64,000 bases of DNA from an uncultured Anaerolineae bacterium (GTDB lineage: Bacteria > Chloroflexota > Anaerolineae > Aggregatilineales > Phototrophicaceae): assembly GCA_938022205.1 (NCBI GenBank), contig CALIEB010000001.1, forward strand, positions 372,001-436,000, read 5' to 3'. The position numbers were made by a program, and so were the translations under genes. Positions within the stretch are counted from its first letter, which is position 1. Every line of letters begins with the position of its first letter. This document shows, one piece after another, positions 1 through 8,047 of the stretch. Below the pieces are notes generated by a model. It had not been told where the DNA came from. It saw only the letters and a program-made list of their open reading frames with translations, and did not search any database.

Positions 1-2453
1 GTGTCGTCGAGCAGCAAGGCATTGTCGGGCAGCGGCTGCCCATCGCGCGAGGCGGGCAGGTTGCTCGTATACGGCAGCGTGTACGCGCCCACACGAAGAC
101 GGTAGCCGTCTGGCGGCGTAGGCAGCGCGTGTTCCGTCACGACCAGCTCGCCCTCATCCCAAACGAACGTAGGATACGCGCCGCCGAGCGGGCGCGTGTC
201 TTGTTGCGCCAACATGCCGCCCTGTGCGTCCAAGAGATGCACGAACAAGGTCGTGTCGAGCGGCGGGCGATGCGTGCGCGCCTGCCAATACAAGCGCACC
301 CTTAGCCCATCTTGCGTGCGTTCTTGCGCCGCTGCCAAAAGCACAAGATGCTCGCCAAACTGCACGTCAAGGCGTGGCAGGTCAGCGGGCAAGCGCGACG
401 GCGGGGGCGGCACTTTCACCCACGCGATGGTTGCGCTCTTTAGTTGGCTGTCCGCGACATAGCTCACAGCGGGCAAATACATGCGATGTGAGTAGTAAAC
501 ACCCATCACCAGCCGATACGCGCCCGTTGGTAAATCGGGCGGCAAGTCAAGCGCGAACGACACTGGCACGCGCTCGCCCGCGCGCCAGCGCGTCGTCGGG
601 TGCAGCCAACGCAGCAGCAAACCCTCTGTATTGGCGAGGCGTTGGTAGTCCTGCGTTTGCAGTTGCACGTAAGCGGCGTATTCATGCCCCAAGCGCGAGC
701 GCGTCGTGCCAAGCAGCGGCGTGACGGTGAGCTGTGTTTGCCCTGCCGCCAGCGTATCTGCGCCGTACCACCCCAGCACCAGCAGCTCGCCGTCGCCAAA
801 GTCCGCTAGCGGCACGTCGCTCGCGTGCAGCGGTGCGCTGCTCAGCGCAAGCCCCGCTTCAAGCGGCTTGACCACGCCCAAGAAAGGCAGCTGTCCTGCG
901 CGCTCCAGCCGTTGCGCGCCCTCAAGGTCTGCTAAGAGCCGCGCGTGCGCCGCGTCGTCTAGAGGCGGCAAGAGCGTGATGGCATCGCCTTGCAGCAGGG
1001 CGTAGTCGCGCGTTTTGCGCCACAAATCGCCCAGCTCCAACGCATAAGGCAGCAGCAGGCGCGTGTTAGTGGGCAGCATAGGCATGCTGTCGACAGCGCG
1101 TACGTGCGGGAAGCGCGTTACCAGCCACACCCGCAGCGTCTGAAACCCCAGCGCGTCGCTCGGCATGAGCAGCGGCGTGTCTTGTGCGACGATCCAACGT
1201 GCAAGGTCACGCTGATCAGTGCGAAAAAACCACGTGTTGTTGTCAAGCTGTTCGCCGTGGATGTACCACGTCATCCAGCTTTCGGGCATGTCCCAATAAG
1301 CGCGATAAGTCTGCCACGCGCCAATCGCCTGCCAGAACAACACGGACAGCAGCGCGCCAATCGCCAGCGCGAAGCGGCGCATTCGCCAGCGCACGCGCTG
1401 TACCGCCGCGCCCATGCCTGCACCGATAATCACAGCTAGCACCGGCTGGACATGCGCAACCCGCAGCCCATGCACGGGCTCGTTGGAAACTAGAGCAGGC
1501 ACTTGAAAGACGACAAGCATCGCCAACAGAAAAAGCGAAGCACGCGCTCGCCACCGCCAAACCAACATCGCCAGCCCCAGCACAAACAGCGGCTGCCAGA
1601 GCGGCGCAAGCAGCGGCGCATGCGCCACGTTGTACTGTGGGTTGACATCGCCGCCCTCGAACAGGTGATAGTGGACAATCTCTAACGCCTGCCAAAGCGT
1701 AGGGGGGGCACCAACCAACGCCTGCGCCCGCCCGAACACGCTACGCGGGTCTGTCACAACCAAATAAAGCACAGGGGCAGCGACGAGCAATGCTGCGCCT
1801 GCTGCGGCTAAAGCGCGCGGCAGCCACACGCGCCACGCAGTGCGCTGCGTCAGCAGCAGCGTCGCCCCCAAGCCCGCAAATGCCAGCGGATAGACCCACG
1901 CCGACGTATAGGTATAAAGAGTTGTGCCGCTCCATGCGCCCCACGCCAGCGCATCACGCCAGCGCGCCAGCCGCAGCGTACGCAGCGCGAACGCCGCGCT
2001 CATCGCCACGCACAAGATTTGCAAGTTGGCGCGAAACAGCGCACGCGAGAGCGTAAGATGCCCCAGCATCACCGCCAAAGCCATCATGCCCACCAGCACG
2101 CCCAAAAAGCGCGCGCGCGGTGACAAGTCCGCCAGCACTTCGCGCAGCAGCCAGCCCACCGCCGCTATTGAAAGCACGCCCAGCCAGCCTGACATGACGC
2201 GCAGTGTCCACACATGGTTGCCCAAGAAAAACGCGCCCGCTGCCAGCAGGATGCGGTAAAGCGGTTCAGCGCGCCCTTCGTCCTCTTCGTACATCGGAAA
2301 GCTGCCCGTGCTGACGATGTGAAACACGTCTATGACGTTAATTGCCTCGTCCGCGCTTATGCCAACGGGATAGCGATCGAGCGCGTGCAAGCGCAATATA
2401 GCCGCCACGAGCAGCACCACCAGCAGCACACCGCTACGTGTTGAAGCTGTCAT
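1..2453 (-). CDS. GT-C membrane glycosyltransferase (PMT/GT39-like), 3' end cut by window edge
   Basis: The frame is open from the ATG at 2453 to the left edge, giving at least 817 residues with no stop seen. The N-terminal half is a run of hydrophobic helices. An early extracytoplasmic loop carries ISADE (near residues 35-39), the acidic pair typical of GT-C enzymes that transfer sugars from polyprenyl-phosphate donors. The C-terminal third is soluble and seems to hold two beta-sandwich modules, each ending in a G-Y-x-L-x-x-GVY pattern. The gene at 25630-28191 has the same layout and is probably a paralogue. The start lies 6 bases after the stop of the NYN gene, so the two are probably co-transcribed. 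Acceptor and sugar cannot be told from the sequence. The family assignment is fairly firm, the substrate unknown. Confidence 0.75.
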   Translation of the reverse strand, partial: MTASTRSGVLLVVLLVAAILRLHALDRYPVGISADEAINVIDVFHIVSTGSFPMYEEDEGRAEPLYRILLAAGAFFLGNHVWTLRVMSGWLGVLSIAAVGWLLREVLADLSPRARFLGVLVGMMALAVMLGHLTLSRALFRANLQILCVAMSAAFALRTLRLARWRDALAWGAWSGTTLYTYTSAWVYPLAFAGLGATLLLTQRTAWRVWLPRALAAAGAALLVAAPVLYLVVTDPRSVFGRAQALVGAPPTLWQALEIVHYHLFEGGDVNPQYNVAHAPLLAPLWQPLFVLGLAMLVWRWRARASLFLLAMLVVFQVPALVSNEPVHGLRVAHVQPVLAVIIGAGMGAAVQRVRWRMRRFALAIGALLSVLFWQAIGAWQTYRAYWDMPESWMTWYIHGEQLDNNTWFFRTDQRDLARWIVAQDTPLLMPSDALGFQTLRVWLVTRFPHVRAVDSMPMLPTNTRLLLPYALELGDLWRKTRDYALLQGDAITLLPPLDDAAHARLLADLEGAQRLERAGQLPFLGVVKPLEAGLALSSAPLHASDVPLADFGDGELLVLGWYGADTLAAGQTQLTVTPLLGTTRSRLGHEYAAYVQLQTQDYQRLANTEGLLLRWLHPTTRWRAGERVPVSFALDLPPDLPTGAYRLVMGVYYSHRMYLPAVSYVADSQLKSATIAWVKVPPPPSRLPADLPRLDVQFGEHLVLLAAAQERTQDGLRVRLYWQARTHRPPLDTTLFVHLLDAQGGMLAQQDTRPLGGAYPTFVWDEGELVVTEHALPTPPDGYRLRVGAYTLPYTSNLPASRDGQPLPDNALLLDD

Positions 2454-2459
2454 GCGTAT

Positions 2460-4625
2460 TTACGCCTCGCTGGGCTTGTCGCTCGTTGCGTCGCCCGCCA
2501 CCATCTTCACGGTGTGGTGCGTGCGGAACAAGCTGTACTGACCGCTGCGCCCTTGCACGGGGTTTAGCACGTTTTCGGTCTCCATGATGCTCATCCACAA
2601 CGCCACGTCCATCGTCTCGTCTTCCAGCTCGTGGCGTACGGTTGCTGCGCTAATCACCACGTTGCGCTCGTACATGCGCAGCAACAAGCGCACGAAAGCG
2701 TCGCGCTCCGCCAAAATATCACACGCTAGCGGCGACGCATTCAACACGGAAATGCCCTTCGTGGCGAACTCGCTTTGGGGGTTGCGATACTCGTCGACGA
2801 TGACCGCACCCTGCGCCTCGAGATATTCGACCGCGCGCTGGAATGCCATGTCCTCGTCAAACGGGCGCAAACGCTTGTGTAAGCTGCCTAGCGGGCACCA
2901 CGCGAACTTACGAAAGCTGGTGAACTGCTCGACGCTGACGACAATGCGCTTCGCCATGTTGAAGGCTTTGGGGTCACGCACCGCCAGCTCGTTAGGTGGC
3001 AGATGCACCCAATCATCGGCGATGTTTTGCAGCGGCGGCGGCAAGAAGTCACCGGGTGGACGTGCCACTTCGCTAAGGTCGATGTCAGGCGGCAGGCTAA
3101 TCACCGGCACGAGGTCATCGGGATTGTTGCGGTGCGGCATCAGCTCGCGCTTGAGCAATCGCTCGCGCACCAGCGCGTCAATCCAATGCGAACGCCATTG
3201 GTCATCTTGGTTCATGCCGGGACGCGTGATGTCGCGTTCCATCGCCAGCCCGTTAAGCAAAAACCCGTAATTAATATACGCCCACCCCCGCGTCATCAAC
3301 GTGTTGGCGACGCGGCGCGTTATCGCCTCCGCAATTACCCGCGTTTTTTCGACAATCGGATGGTTGGCGTTGAGCGACAGCTTGCCGTTGTTAGCTTGGC
3401 GCAGCACACCAAGTGAAATGGCTTGCTGAATAAGCTCATCGCCGCGCTCGGTCTGCGCCACCACGCCCATCTGCACCAAGTGACGGTCAAGCTCCGCGAG
3501 CGTTAACTGCTGCGTCTCGAGCTGCTTGGCAAGACGGTCAAACTGAATGACGAGGCTTGACCACTGCGAGGGCAAAAACTCGGTATCGTTGGCTTCTGCG
3601 GACGTGGTTTGTGCTAAAGACTCTTGGTACTTGGACAGATTGAGAAATTCCTCGACGTATTCCAACGTCACCGAGGGATGATTGGCGAGCTGGCGGCTGG
3701 TGCTGCCGCGCACCCCCCAAATGATGACCGTTTTGCCGCTCTGCACGATGCTGTTGATGACTTGGCTAAAGTCGCGGTCGCCGCTGGCGAGGATATAGAC
3801 ATCGCTAGCGGAATGCGGGTGGCTAGCGTCCATCAGCACGTCGCGGGCGATGCGCAAATCCGCGCTGTTCTTGCCGGGCAAATTGAACACGGGGTCGATG
3901 TTCGCCAGCATCAAGCGCGACGGCACGTCTTCCGCCACTTCGCGCCCTTGACTGTCGACCAACGGCGGCAGCGTGCCGCGCGTCCCCCAAGGGGCATAGG
4001 CTGCCATCTTGACGATGCTGCCATAGGCGCGTGCTTGCGCGATGAAGCCGCTAATCATGCGGTCGATGTCAAGCATGTAACCGTTTTGTGCTAGGCTGAT
4101 GGCGATGTTCTCAAAGTCGATGAACACCGACACATGGTTGGTTTTGATGCCGAGCAAGGTTTCTAGGGGTTGGAAGATGATTTGATTGGCGAACTCGGTG
4201 CCTTGCAGCACGTCTTCGGACCCCCACATGCGCACGCGGGTATTGCGGGTGCGCTTGATACGGCGGATAAGCGGCAGCATGTCGCGGCTGGTCGTCGCCA
4301 AAATCAGCTCATCAATCGGGTCAGGGTCGTAGGAAAAATAGTTAATGATGAGAACGTCAGCGAGAGCTTCGCGCACAGGCACATCGCACAGGTCATAGCC
4401 TGCCGCCTTAAAAATAAACTGCGGGTTGGGTCTACCGGCTTGCGTGCGATAAGTCGACCAGTTCGCCACTGCCACCGCGCGCAGCTTCTCCACGCTGACC
4501 AAGCCGGCCGCCAAAGCCGCGCCGCCGCGTAAGCCCACCGCCAACTCCTGCAGGTCTACGGACATATTGCGCGACGAGAAGCGCGAAATCAGGTCATCTA
4601 CATCAACTATTAAGTATGCCGCCAT
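2460..4625 (-). CDS. Double NYN (PIN-like) domain protein with helical/winged-helix C-terminal region
   Basis: 721 residues from the ATG at 4625, chosen because AAGG lies about 9 bases upstream; an in-frame start at 4667 has no such support. Residues 165-330 form a good NYN domain: VFIDFENI (D170), KNSADLRIARD (D256) and ASGDRDF (D283, D285) supply the acidic residues expected of a metal-dependent RNase. Residues 1-160 look like a second, decayed copy: YLIVDVDD at the start and TTSRDM where GDRDF would be. Residues 355-721 are soluble and helical, with stretches resembling winged-helix modules. NYN proteins are generally RNA-processing or RNA-decay nucleases; the target here is unknown. A GT-C gene follows after 6 bases. 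NYN call sure; winged-helix reading tentative. Confidence 0.8.
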   Translation of the reverse strand: MAAYLIVDVDDLISRFSSRNMSVDLQELAVGLRGGAALAAGLVSVEKLRAVAVANWSTYRTQAGRPNPQFIFKAAGYDLCDVPVREALADVLIINYFSYDPDPIDELILATTSRDMLPLIRRIKRTRNTRVRMWGSEDVLQGTEFANQIIFQPLETLLGIKTNHVSVFIDFENIAISLAQNGYMLDIDRMISGFIAQARAYGSIVKMAAYAPWGTRGTLPPLVDSQGREVAEDVPSRLMLANIDPVFNLPGKNSADLRIARDVLMDASHPHSASDVYILASGDRDFSQVINSIVQSGKTVIIWGVRGSTSRQLANHPSVTLEYVEEFLNLSKYQESLAQTTSAEANDTEFLPSQWSSLVIQFDRLAKQLETQQLTLAELDRHLVQMGVVAQTERGDELIQQAISLGVLRQANNGKLSLNANHPIVEKTRVIAEAITRRVANTLMTRGWAYINYGFLLNGLAMERDITRPGMNQDDQWRSHWIDALVRERLLKRELMPHRNNPDDLVPVISLPPDIDLSEVARPPGDFLPPPLQNIADDWVHLPPNELAVRDPKAFNMAKRIVVSVEQFTSFRKFAWCPLGSLHKRLRPFDEDMAFQRAVEYLEAQGAVIVDEYRNPQSEFATKGISVLNASPLACDILAERDAFVRLLLRMYERNVVISAATVRHELEDETMDVALWMSIMETENVLNPVQGRSGQYSLFRTHHTVKMVAGDATSDKPSEA

Positions 4626-4700
4626 TATGAAAACCTTAAGTAATCGAGTGCAAGAATCAGCACACACGCCATTTTAGCGCAAAATCACCTTTTGCGCACA

Positions 4701-4744
4701 GCCCCCATCCCCAGGCCCTTTCCCCCACACAAGAGGAAAAGGGG
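4701..4744. repeat. Imperfect C-rich palindrome (REP-like element)
   Basis: A pyrimidine run (CCCTTTCC near 4716-4723) faces GGAAAAGGG (near 4735-4743) across a short spacer, after CCCCCATCCCC. Interspersed palindromes of this kind occur in Chloroflexota and cyanobacterial genomes. Only one copy is present here, so repetition is not shown. It lies in the 292-base gap between the NYN gene and proS, which otherwise holds a proS terminator and a probable NYN promoter. Confidence 0.4.
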
Positions 4745-4822
4745 TTACGCGCGCTGCAAAGCTCTCGCCACATCAGTGGAAAGGCGTTTGGGGTAAAGCA
4801 ATGGCGCGGCAACAATTTGTGA

Positions 4823-4831
4823 AGTATAGCA
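4823..4831 (-). promoter_or_regulatory. Extended -10 promoter for the NYN/GT-C operon
   Basis: On the minus strand TGC precedes TATACT (-10 hexamer at 4823-4828). No good -35 is visible, which is usual for an extended -10 site. It would give a leader of about 190 bases ahead of the NYN start at 4625, passing through the palindrome at 4701-4744. Confidence 0.45.
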
Positions 4832-4875
4832 CAAAGACTGGCAAAATGCTTTAGCCATTTCCATGAAGAAATCTT

Positions 4876-4909
4876 AAACAAAGCGGGGCATTGGGCGCAA
4901 ACGCCCCGC
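4876..4909 (-). terminator. Intrinsic terminator of proS
   Basis: Read on the minus strand, GCGGGGC (4903-4909) pairs with GCCCCGC (4883-4889) around a 12-base loop, followed by TTTGTTT. It starts about 9 bases after the proS stop codon. Confidence 0.7.
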
Positions 4910-4917
4910 CTAACGAG

Positions 4918-6351
4918 CTAGTACGCCTTGCCGAAGAGGGCAATACGACCGCCTTGCTGCCCCGTGTAAAAGCACGTGCCGCGCTCCTGCGCGCTTTCCA
5001 GCGGCAAACAACGCAACGTCGCGCCGGTCTCTTCTTTAACGCGGCGTTCGTCCTCGTCGCTGCCCGCCCAATAGCCGCGCGCCCAGCCGCCCGTTTCGAT
5101 GACCTGCTTCATCTGGTCGTAGCTGGTGACGGTGTGAATGTTGGCATCGCGGAAAGCGGTGGCTTGCGCCAGCAAATTGGCATGAACCGCGTCGAGCAGG
5201 TCGCGCACCGCCGCCACGACACCCTCTTGCGCCACGAACTGCTTGCCCTCTTTGCCCATGTCACGGCGCGCCAACACCGCTTTGCCGTTCGCTACGTCTT
5301 TAGGACCGACCTCAAGGCGCACTGGCACGCCGCGCATTTCCCAATCGTTGAACTTAAAGCCGGGCGTTTCTTCGCGGTTGTCGACATGCACGCGCACACC
5401 TGCAGCGCGCAACTCGCGCGTCAGGCGGTCAATGACGGGCATCACTTGGCTGTGTTCGCCCTCGTCACGATAGACGGGGATGGCGACGACCTGAATGGGT
5501 GCGAGGCGCGGCGGCAGGCGCAAGCCCATGTCATCGCCGTGCGCCATGATAATTGCGCCAATCATGCGCGTCGACAGCCCCCACGAGGTCGTCCAGCAGT
5601 ATTCCAGCTCGTTGTTACGGCTTAAATATTTGATGTCGAAGGCTTTGGCGAAGTTTTGCCCAAGATTGTGGCTCGTGCCACTTTGCAAGGCTTTGGTGTC
5701 GCGCATCATTGCCTCGATGGTATACGTGCGCAACGCGCCCGCAAAGCGTTCGATATTGCTCTTTTGCCCCTTAATCACCGGCAGAGCCGCGCCGTCTATC
5801 GCTAGCTCGGCGTAAATATCCAACATTTGCAGCGTTTCCGCCTCCGCGTCGTCGTGGGTGGCGTGCGCGGTGTGTCCCTCCTGCCAAAGAAACTCGGCAG
5901 TGCGCAAGAAGGGGCGCGTGCGCAGCTCCCAACGCACGACATTTGCCCACTGGTTGATGAGCAAGGGCAGGTCACGGTAGGATTGAATCCACTGGCTGAA
6001 CGCCTCGCCAATCACCGTTTCCGACGTGGGACGCACGACGAGCGGCTCTTCAAGCACCTGCCCGCCCGCAACTGTCACAACGGCTAGCTCGGGACTAAAG
6101 CCTTCGACGTGTTCTGCCTCGCGTTTGAGGTAGCTTTCGGGGATGAAGAGCGGGAAATAGGCGTTTTGATGACCGGTTTCCTTAAAGCGACGGTCTAAAA
6201 AGGCGCGGATGTTCTCCCAAATCTCATAGCCGTAGGGCTTAAAGATGATGCAGCCGCGCACGGGCGACTGTGCCGCCAAATCAGCGCGGTAAACGATCTC
6301 GTTGTACCATTTAGAGAAATCCTCGCTTTGCGGCGTGAGTTTTGTGGTCAT
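4918..6351 (-). CDS. proS: Prolyl-tRNA synthetase, short archaeal/eukaryote-like type
   Basis: 477 residues. A cytoplasmic class II synthetase charging tRNA-Pro with proline. The class II core is clear: VVRPTSETVIGEAF, then RWELRTRPFLRTAEFLWQEGHTA, and an anticodon-binding domain with RLEVGPKDV. It lacks the roughly 180-residue editing insertion of the long bacterial ProS and ends in the compact C-terminal domain of the short type, with CFYTGQ and a terminal tyrosine (KAY). The length matches that type. It has its own promoter (6393-6421) and terminator, so it is probably monocistronic and divergent from murE. The short ProS is found in scattered bacterial phyla, including Chloroflexota. High confidence. 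Confidence 0.95.
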   Translation of the reverse strand: MTTKLTPQSEDFSKWYNEIVYRADLAAQSPVRGCIIFKPYGYEIWENIRAFLDRRFKETGHQNAYFPLFIPESYLKREAEHVEGFSPELAVVTVAGGQVLEEPLVVRPTSETVIGEAFSQWIQSYRDLPLLINQWANVVRWELRTRPFLRTAEFLWQEGHTAHATHDDAEAETLQMLDIYAELAIDGAALPVIKGQKSNIERFAGALRTYTIEAMMRDTKALQSGTSHNLGQNFAKAFDIKYLSRNNELEYCWTTSWGLSTRMIGAIIMAHGDDMGLRLPPRLAPIQVVAIPVYRDEGEHSQVMPVIDRLTRELRAAGVRVHVDNREETPGFKFNDWEMRGVPVRLEVGPKDVANGKAVLARRDMGKEGKQFVAQEGVVAAVRDLLDAVHANLLAQATAFRDANIHTVTSYDQMKQVIETGGWARGYWAGSDEDERRVKEETGATLRCLPLESAQERGTCFYTGQQGGRIALFGKAY

Positions 6352-6392
6352 GCGTCCCTCATTCTCTGCTAAATAGGCTGTGCAAAGTGCCG

Positions 6393-6421
6393 ATTATAGG
6401 TCATTTTTAGCGTGGCGTAAA
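6393..6421 (-). promoter_or_regulatory. Sigma70-type promoter of proS
   Basis: Minus strand TTTACG (6416-6421), 17-base spacer, TATAAT (6393-6398). The -10 is perfect and the -35 matches TTGACA at 4 of 6 positions. The predicted start of transcription is about 35 bases before the proS ATG. Confidence 0.6.
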
Positions 6422-6517
6422 TTGCCACGCCGCATTTTCAGTCCGCGCTCCCTACGAAAAGAGCGCGTTGTGCGCTATCATGGGCGCATGAGGCAACACC
6501 ATCCAAAGGAAAAACGC

Positions 6518-8044
6518 ATGAAAACGCTGGCAGAGCATTTACAAGCGTTAGCCGCTGCCGACGTGGTCGGCACAACAGGCAACCTCAACAAACTCATCAG
6601 CGCGCCCTTCACAGAAAACGCCGCCGACGTGCAAGCAGGTGGCGTGTTCGTGGCGCGGGTGGGGCGCAACGTCGACGGGCATCAGTTCATCGCCCAAGCC
6701 CTTGCTAACGGCGCAGGCGCAATCGTCAGCGAACACGCCATCAGCGGGCTGTTCGTCCCCACCGTGCAGGTGCGCGATGCCCAGCAGGTGCTGGGCAAGC
6801 TGGCGGCATCGTTCTACGATTTCCCCTCACGGCAGCTGGTGGTGATTGGCGTGACCGGCACCGACGGCAAGACGACGACCAGCACGCTGATTTACCACAT
6901 GCTTAAGGCGCACTTGGGCGGCAAGGTGGGATTGATTAGCACGATTGCCGCTGACTTTGGCGACAAGAGCGTGCCGACAGGGCTGCACGTCACCACTCCT
7001 TCCGCGCCCGAAGTGCAGGCGTTCTTAGCGCAAATGCGCGACGCGGGGTTAACGCACGTCGTGCTAGAAATGACCAGTCACGGGCTGGCGCAAGGGCGGT
7101 TGAACGGCGTAGATGTCGACGTGGCGGTGATGACCAACGTCACCCACGAGCATTTAGACTATCACGGCACGTGGGAGAACTACCGCAATGCCAAAGGCAT
7201 CTTGTTCGACCTGCTGTCTAGCACGGCGCGCAAGCCCAATCAACCCAAAGTCGCCGTCGTGAATGCCGACGACCCGTCGGCGGACTATTTCGCTCGCAAG
7301 CGCGCCGACAAGGTGCTGCGCTACGGCATTGCCAACGCCGCCGACTTCCGTGCCGCAAACATCGCGTTCGCGCCCGACGGCACGCGCTTCGAGGTTAACG
7401 GTGAGCCGCTGCACACGCACCTTTACGGTATGTTCAACGTCGCCAACGTGCTAGCGGCGGTGACAGCGGCGCGGGCGTTGGGCGTGCAAGACGTACAAGC
7501 GGGCTTGTCGCAAGTGCGCGGGATCAGCGGGCGCATGGAAGCGATTGACGAGGGGCAGTCGTTTATTGCGATGGTGGACTTTGCGCACACGCCCAACGCG
7601 CTCAAGAACGCGCTGGAGACGGCGCGCACGTTGATTGCGCCCAGCGGGCGTGTGATTGCGGTCTTCGGCAGCGCGGGCTTGCGCGACGTGGAGAAACGCC
7701 GCCTCATGGCAGAAGTTGCGGCAGAGCTTGCGGATTTTACCGTGCTGACCGCCGAAGACCCGCGCACAGAGTCGCTAGCAGCTATCTTGCAGATGATGGC
7801 GGAAGGCTGTGAACGCAAGGGCGGCGTAGAAGGTGAGACGTTCGTGCGCGTGCCAGATAGAGGGCGCGCCATCTACGAGGCGTGCCAGCGCGCCCAAGCG
7901 GGCGACATCGTCATGGTCTGTGGCAAGGGGCATGAACAGAGCATGTGCTTTGGCGTGACCGAGTACGACTGGGACGACCGTGACGCGCTGCGTGCGGCAC
8001 TGCGCGGCGCACCGCTGGCGACGCTGCCGACCGCGAGCGCGTAA
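6518..8044 (+). CDS. murE: UDP-MurNAc-tripeptide synthetase (MurE ligase)
   Basis: 508 residues from the ATG at 6518, supported by AAAGGA 7 bases upstream. A cytoplasmic Mur ligase that adds the third stem-peptide residue to UDP-MurNAc-L-Ala-D-Glu using ATP. The P-loop is GVTGTDGKTTT (111-121); HEHLDYHGTWENY (from 210) and a lysine at 226 fit the ATP-binding and carbamylated-lysine regions; GKGHEQ (469-474) is the C-terminal signature. The substrate motif that reads DNPR in diaminopimelate-adding enzymes is EDPR here (413-416), so the third residue may not be meso-DAP. A GT-C gene starts 3 bases after its stop. The enzyme is certain, the amino-acid specificity is not. Confidence 0.92.
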   Translation: MKTLAEHLQALAAADVVGTTGNLNKLISAPFTENAADVQAGGVFVARVGRNVDGHQFIAQALANGAGAIVSEHAISGLFVPTVQVRDAQQVLGKLAASFYDFPSRQLVVIGVTGTDGKTTTSTLIYHMLKAHLGGKVGLISTIAADFGDKSVPTGLHVTTPSAPEVQAFLAQMRDAGLTHVVLEMTSHGLAQGRLNGVDVDVAVMTNVTHEHLDYHGTWENYRNAKGILFDLLSSTARKPNQPKVAVVNADDPSADYFARKRADKVLRYGIANAADFRAANIAFAPDGTRFEVNGEPLHTHLYGMFNVANVLAAVTAARALGVQDVQAGLSQVRGISGRMEAIDEGQSFIAMVDFAHTPNALKNALETARTLIAPSGRVIAVFGSAGLRDVEKRRLMAEVAAELADFTVLTAEDPRTESLAAILQMMAEGCERKGGVEGETFVRVPDRGRAIYEACQRAQAGDIVMVCGKGHEQSMCFGVTEYDWDDRDALRAALRGAPLATLPTASA

Positions 8045-8047
8045 GCC

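Noticed and set aside
4657-4881. Open frame of 74 codons on the minus strand before the NYN gene
   Set aside because: It runs through the palindrome and promoter region and has Cys/Trp-rich composition unlike the neighbours. No ribosome site or family resemblance.
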